Of a stretch of 18,978 bases of DNA, positions 15,613 through 18,978 are shown piece by piece. This DNA is from an uncultured Verrucomicrobiota bacterium (GTDB taxonomy: Bacteria; Verrucomicrobiota; Kiritimatiellia; CAIVKH01): positions 1 through 18,978 of the forward strand of contig CALKUH010000063.1 in the NCBI GenBank assembly GCA_937996795.1, written 5' to 3'. The notes below the pieces were generated by a model that was given only the letters and a program-made list of their open reading frames with translations, was not told the DNA's origin and did not search any database. Position 1 is the stretch's first letter; the number at the start of each line of letters is the position of its first letter. Both the position numbers and the translations under genes were made by a program.

Positions 15613-17034
15613 TCAGGCCTCCAGGATCAAATCGTAATCGAGCGCGTCGGTGACACGCGCGGACACGACGGCGCCGGGGTCGACCTTCTTCCACGCCTTG
15701 CCCCTGAGGAAACAGAGGCCGTCCACATCGGGGGCTTCGAGCCGGGTGCGTCCGATCATGCCTGCGCCCTTCGGGTGCGCGGCGCCGGGCGGCACGGGGC
15801 CGTCGACCATTACGTCCACCGTCGCGCCCACGCGCGCGCGCAGGCGCTGGCGCGAGACCTCGCGCTGCGCGAGCATCAGCGCGTCGCGGCGCTCTTTTTT
15901 CACGGCGAGTGGAACGTTGTCGGCTTTTTTCGCGGCGGGGGTTTTCGGTTCGCTGGAATAGAGGAAGACGCCGGCGTGGGAGAAGCGGCCCTCCTTCACC
16001 AGCGCGAGCAGCTCGGCGAAATCGGTATCCGTTTCGCCGGGGTAGCCGACGATGAACGTGGTGCGGAGCGCGCCGCCGGGCAGTTTTTGCGCGATGCGGT
16101 CGAGCAAGCGCAGCGTCTCGTCGCGGCCGAGGCCGCGGTTCATGTCCATCAGCATGCGGTCGGAAATGTGCTGCAGCGGCATGTCGATGTACGGGCAGAA
16201 GCGCGGGTCGGACGCGAGCACGTCGAGCATCTCGTCGGACAGGTACGCCGGGAACGCGTACATCAGGCGGAACCACGCGTCGGTCTCGATGGCGGCCAGC
16301 GCGCGCAGCAGGTCGGCGAGGCGCAGCGCGCCGTAGAGGTCGCGTCCGTAGGAGCTCGTATCCTGCGCAATCAGGCTGATCTCGCGCGCGCCGGCGTCGA
16401 GCAGCTGGCGGGCCTCGGCGACGATGTCCTCCATCGGGCGGCTCACCTGCGTGCCGCGCATGAACGGGATCGCGCAGAACCGGCAGCCGTTGGAGCAACC
16501 CTCGGAAATTTTCAGATGCGCGAGGTGCGGCGACCCGATGCGCAGGCGCGGCGCGGTGAGGAATTCGTTGTAGCTCTGCGTGAACGAGCGGGCGGCGCCG
16601 GCGAGGCCGGTGTAACGCTTGTCGAGGATCGCCACGGTCCCGTGCGCGGCGGCGGGCGGCGCCGGCTTCAGGTCGCGCAGCAGCTCGGGCAGGCGCGGGT
16701 AGTCCTGGAAGCCGACGGCGACATCGGCGTGGTCGAGGAAGTTGTTCAGCTCCGGCGCGCCGTGCGCGCGCTCGACGAGGCAGCCGAGCGCGACGACGTG
16801 TTTGAGCGAGCCGCGCTGCTTGAGTTGCTGCAATTCGCGCAGGACGCCGGCGGACTCCTCGCGCGCCTCGTGGATGAAGCCGCAGGTGTTCACGAGGCAG
16901 ATCTCCGCCTCGGACGGATCGGCCGCGAGCATGTAGCCCGCCTCGGCGAGTCGCCCGAGGATGCGCTCCGAATCGACCGTGTTCTTGGCGCACCCGAGGT
17001 TGATCAGGCTGACGATGGGCAGCGGATCAGCCAC
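15613..17034 (-). CDS. rimO: Ribosomal protein S12 methylthiotransferase RimO
   Basis: Radical-SAM enzyme that adds a methylthio group to the conserved aspartate of ribosomal protein S12. The N-terminal MTTase domain has the three cluster cysteines C15 (NLGCAKN), C51 (VNTCGFI) and C85 (ALGCLVE). The radical-SAM motif CSNGCRFC gives C180, C184 and C187, followed by AIPFMRG; LIAQDTSSYGRDLYG is characteristic of RimO and separates it from the tRNA-modifying MiaB. A C-terminal TRAM domain covers about 400-470. The length of 473 is slightly above the usual 430-450. The GTG start overlaps the end of der by eight bases, with an AAGGAAGAG ribosome-binding site inside the der coding region seven bases upstream, so the two genes are probably translated in coupled fashion. 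Confidence 0.95.
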   Translation of the reverse strand: MADPLPIVSLINLGCAKNTVDSERILGRLAEAGYMLAADPSEAEICLVNTCGFIHEAREESAGVLRELQQLKQRGSLKHVVALGCLVERAHGAPELNNFLDHADVAVGFQDYPRLPELLRDLKPAPPAAAHGTVAILDKRYTGLAGAARSFTQSYNEFLTAPRLRIGSPHLAHLKISEGCSNGCRFCAIPFMRGTQVSRPMEDIVAEARQLLDAGAREISLIAQDTSSYGRDLYGALRLADLLRALAAIETDAWFRLMYAFPAYLSDEMLDVLASDPRFCPYIDMPLQHISDRMLMDMNRGLGRDETLRLLDRIAQKLPGGALRTTFIVGYPGETDTDFAELLALVKEGRFSHAGVFLYSSEPKTPAAKKADNVPLAVKKERRDALMLAQREVSRQRLRARVGATVDVMVDGPVPPGAAHPKGAGMIGRTRLEAPDVDGLCFLRGKAWKKVDPGAVVSARVTDALDYDLILEA

Positions 17035-18385
17035 GGCGCCGCTCTTCCTTGCGCTCGTGGCTGGACCGGAACTCGAACACGATCGGCGCGCCCTCGAACC
17101 CCGATGCGGCGCGCAGCGCGCTCACGAGGTACGCCTGGTAGGCGGGCGTGTTGAGTTCCGGCTGGTTGACGAAGAACCGGAACCGCGGCGGGCGCTCGCC
17201 CACCTGCGTCGCGTAGTAGAACTTGAGGCGCTTGCCGCCGACGCGCGGCGGGGAGACGCGCTTCACGGCGTCGTGCAACACGCGGTTGAGCGTGCTGGTC
17301 GGGATGTTCGTGGAAATCTGCGCGGCGACGTAGTCGATGGTCTCGATCGCCTTGCGCACGTTGTAGCCGGATTGCGCTGAGGCAAACACGATGGGCGCGA
17401 AGGAGAGGAAATACATCGCGCGGCGCAACGCCTTCTCGTATTCGCGCTGCGTGACCTTGACGTCGGCCTGCGCGAGGTCCCACTTGTTCACGAGCAGCAC
17501 GCATCCCTTGCGCGCTTCCGTGATCAGGCCCGCGATCTTCTTGTCCTGCTCCGTCGGCCCCTGCTCCGCGTCGAGCACGAGCACCACGATGTCCGCCTCT
17601 TCGATGCTCTTGCGGGCGCGCATCACGCTCCAGCGCTCGACGGCTTCCTCCTGCCGGCGCAGCTTGCGCAGCCCGGCGGTGTCCACCAGCCGGTAGTGCC
17701 GGGCCTGCGGGCCCTCGCCGATCGTGAACGGGACCTCGATGCTGTCGCGCGTCGTGCCCGGGATGTCGGATACGATCACGCGGTCGTGCCGCAGGATGCG
17801 GTTCACGAGCGACGACTTGCCCGCGTTCGGCTTGCCGACAATGGCCACACGCAACGGCTGCCGCGCCGTCGGCGACTCCGCCTCGGGCAGGCGCGCAACA
17901 ATCGCCGAAATCAGCGGATCGAACCCGCGGTTGTGCAGCGCGGCGACGGGGAAGACGGGAAAGCCGAGCGCCTCGAATTCGGCGGCCTGCGCGTCGAGAC
18001 CCTCGTGGTCCGACTTGTTCGCCGCCAGCACGACCGGACGGCCCGACGCATGCAGCATCTTCGCCACCTCGCGGTCCAACGGCGTCAGACCCGCGGAGAG
18101 GTCCACCGCAAAAATGATCACCGCCGCGTCCTGGATCGCGATCTCCGCCTGCTCGCGCGTCCCGGCGGTAATCACGTCGCGCGCCGACTCGCCGTCCATC
18201 AGCCCCAAGCCGCCGGTGTCGATCAACTCGAAGCGCTGGTCCTTCCAGCGCGCCTCGGCGGACAGCCGGTCGCGCGTCACCCCCGGCTCATCATGGACGA
18301 TGGCGATGCGACGCCCGACGATGCGGTTGAAAATAGCCGATTTCCCCACATTGGGTCGGCCGACGATGGCAGCAATACGATTCAT
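17027..18385 (-). CDS. der: Ribosome-associated GTPase Der (EngA)
   Basis: Essential GTPase for maturation of the large ribosomal subunit. Two tandem GTPase domains are visible: domain 1 with GRPNVGKS (residues 9-16), DTGG (56-59) and NKSD (123-126); domain 2 with GKPNAGKS (184-191), DTAG (235-238) and an NKWD motif. The C-terminal KH-like domain contains PPRVGGKRLKFYYATQ and ends in a charged tail (SSHERKEERRRG). At 452 residues the length is normal. The ATG at 18385 begins MNRIAAIVGRPNVGKS, exactly where the family starts. It heads a minus-strand group der-rimO-unknown gene and is divergent from the RRM gene. A possible promoter upstream reads TTGTAG, 17 bases, CATAAC on the minus strand. 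Confidence 0.97.
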   Translation of the reverse strand: MNRIAAIVGRPNVGKSAIFNRIVGRRIAIVHDEPGVTRDRLSAEARWKDQRFELIDTGGLGLMDGESARDVITAGTREQAEIAIQDAAVIIFAVDLSAGLTPLDREVAKMLHASGRPVVLAANKSDHEGLDAQAAEFEALGFPVFPVAALHNRGFDPLISAIVARLPEAESPTARQPLRVAIVGKPNAGKSSLVNRILRHDRVIVSDIPGTTRDSIEVPFTIGEGPQARHYRLVDTAGLRKLRRQEEAVERWSVMRARKSIEEADIVVLVLDAEQGPTEQDKKIAGLITEARKGCVLLVNKWDLAQADVKVTQREYEKALRRAMYFLSFAPIVFASAQSGYNVRKAIETIDYVAAQISTNIPTSTLNRVLHDAVKRVSPPRVGGKRLKFYYATQVGERPPRFRFFVNQPELNTPAYQAYLVSALRAASGFEGAPIVFEFRSSHERKEERRRG

Positions 18386-18517
18386 TCCGGGCGGGTTATG
18401 CCTGTAAATTGCCCCAGCTACAAGCTCTGGCTGGACAAAGGGGTTGGCGCTGGGTATGAAACGCTCAAGTTCGGGGTTTCGGGGAAGCGAATTTCAGACG
18501 CGCCGCATCCACACGCC
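18386..18517. promoter_or_regulatory. Divergent promoter region between der and RRM genes
   Basis: This 132-base gap separates der (minus) from the RRM gene (plus). On the minus strand TTGTAG and CATAAC, 17 bases apart, form a weak sigma-70-like promoter ending nine bases before the der ATG, which would leave almost no leader. I see no Shine-Dalgarno sequence in front of the RRM ATG and no confident promoter for it, although the stretch around 18450-18505 is less GC-rich than the genes. Confidence 0.3.
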
Positions 18518-18793
18518 ATGGTCTCGTTGTACGTAGGAAATTTATCGTTTAAGGCCTCCGAGACGGATCTTCAGGGGGCTTTTGGCGCGTTTGGCCCCGT
18601 CGCCTCCGTCCGCATCGTAAAGCACCCGTTCAACGGGCGTTCGCTTGGATTTGCGTTTGTCCACATGGAACAGGAGGCGGATGCCCGTCGCGCCGCCGCC
18701 GGGCTCCACAACCAGTTGATCGCCGACCGCCCCGTGCGCGTGAGCGAAACCCGTCCGCGCGACGACATCCCCCGCATTTCGCTATCCACATGA
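18518..18793 (+). CDS. Small RRM-domain RNA-binding protein
   Basis: A 91-residue protein consisting of almost nothing but one RNA recognition motif, similar to the small Rbp proteins known from cyanobacteria and other bacteria. RNP2 is LYVGNL (residues 4-9) and RNP1 is LGFAFVHM (43-50), with the aromatic residues Y5, F45 and F47 that stack on RNA bases. SETDLQGAFGAFGPVASVRIV is the first helix and strand 2, and a short Arg/Asp tail follows (RPRDDIPRISLST). The frame is open far upstream, but that part is antisense to der; the ATG at 18518 sits directly before the first strand. It has no clear ribosome-binding site. Its stop overlaps the start of the next gene (ATGA). Its targets are unknown; such proteins are usually cold- or growth-related mRNA binders. 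Confidence 0.88.
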   Translation: MVSLYVGNLSFKASETDLQGAFGAFGPVASVRIVKHPFNGRSLGFAFVHMEQEADARRAAAGLHNQLIADRPVRVSETRPRDDIPRISLST

Positions 18794-18978
18794 AACTCTT
18801 TGGCCGCCGCCTCCCGAAATCCGAGCCACGCAAGACCCCCAAAGGCGAGTCCGAGGCGCACAAGACCGCGCCCGGCCTGCGCGCGATCAAGGAGTTGTGG
18901 CAGGTGGACGCCACGAAGAAAAAAGTGGAGCCCATCGAGGGCCAGGTCGTAACCGACATCTACGCGACCCCCCGCGCC
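18790..18978 (+). CDS. Unrecognised gene, cut by the right edge
   Basis: The first 63 codons of a gene whose ATG overlaps the RRM stop codon by four bases, which suggests translational coupling. The visible part begins MKLFGRRLPKSEPRK, is rich in Lys, Arg, Pro and Glu, has no signal peptide or membrane segment, and becomes more ordered near IKELWQVDATKKKVEPIEG and QVVTDIYATPRA. I cannot assign it to a family. The frame stays open to the edge and the overlap pattern matches that of other real gene pairs here. Its neighbour suggests a basic protein connected with RNA, but this is guesswork. Confidence 0.6.
   Translation, partial: MKLFGRRLPKSEPRKTPKGESEAHKTAPGLRAIKELWQVDATKKKVEPIEGQVVTDIYATPRA

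Noticed and set aside
15565..17154. 529-codon plus-strand frame across rimO
   Set aside because: Antisense of rimO, charge-rich composition and no domain.
18440..18470. Sigma-54-like promoter before the RRM gene
   Set aside because: TTGGCG is present, but the -12 TGC element at the required spacing is not.

Overview
The window is GC-rich, densely packed bacterial DNA; no non-coding gap is longer than about 135 bases. Signal peptides, a TolC-family outer-membrane channel, a lipoprotein and periplasmic domains point to a diderm (Gram-negative) cell. No rRNA, tRNA, CRISPR array or transposase is visible. The combination of a CUT1 sugar transporter with a receptor-permease fusion, a small RRM RNA-binding protein, an atypical sigma-70 factor and a ferrochelatase resembling the actinobacterial type would fit the PVC group (Kiritimatiellota, Verrucomicrobiota or Planctomycetota). 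That placement is inference, not proof.

Layout. (1) 2-3968, plus strand: two membrane components of a CUT1-type carbohydrate ABC importer, both enlarged. The first, cut by the left edge, fuses a solute-binding protein through one membrane anchor to a MalF-like permease. The second is a MalG-like permease with about 270 extra residues in its first periplasmic loop. A heptamer-based inverted repeat separates them, and no ATPase gene is present in the window. (2) 4084-8280, plus: a tolC-adaptor-macB tripartite efflux operon whose adaptor has almost no coiled-coil hairpin. (3) 8292-9257, minus: AEC-family permease; 9391-9900, plus: secreted rhodanese with a strong terminator. (4) 14077 down to 9977, minus: EamA transporter, hemB, a CoA-binding protein coupled to hemB by an ATGA overlap, a lipoprotein and an atypical sigma factor. 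(5) 14144-15181, plus: ferrochelatase, divergent from the EamA gene. (6) 18385 down to 15191, minus: der, rimO and an unrecognised 134-residue protein, tightly packed. (7) 18518 to the right edge, plus: a small RRM protein overlapping an unrecognised gene cut by the edge.

How they work together. Region 1 would form a sugar importer whose receptor is physically tethered to the channel and whose second permease carries an added periplasmic domain; it probably uses an ATPase encoded elsewhere. Region 2 is a self-contained ATP-driven exporter. Regions 4 and 5 place an early heme enzyme (HemB) and the iron-insertion enzyme on opposite sides of one short divergent promoter region. Region 6 joins a ribosome-assembly GTPase with a ribosomal-protein S12 modifying enzyme. 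The transporter pair in region 1 is the least ordinary part of the window.
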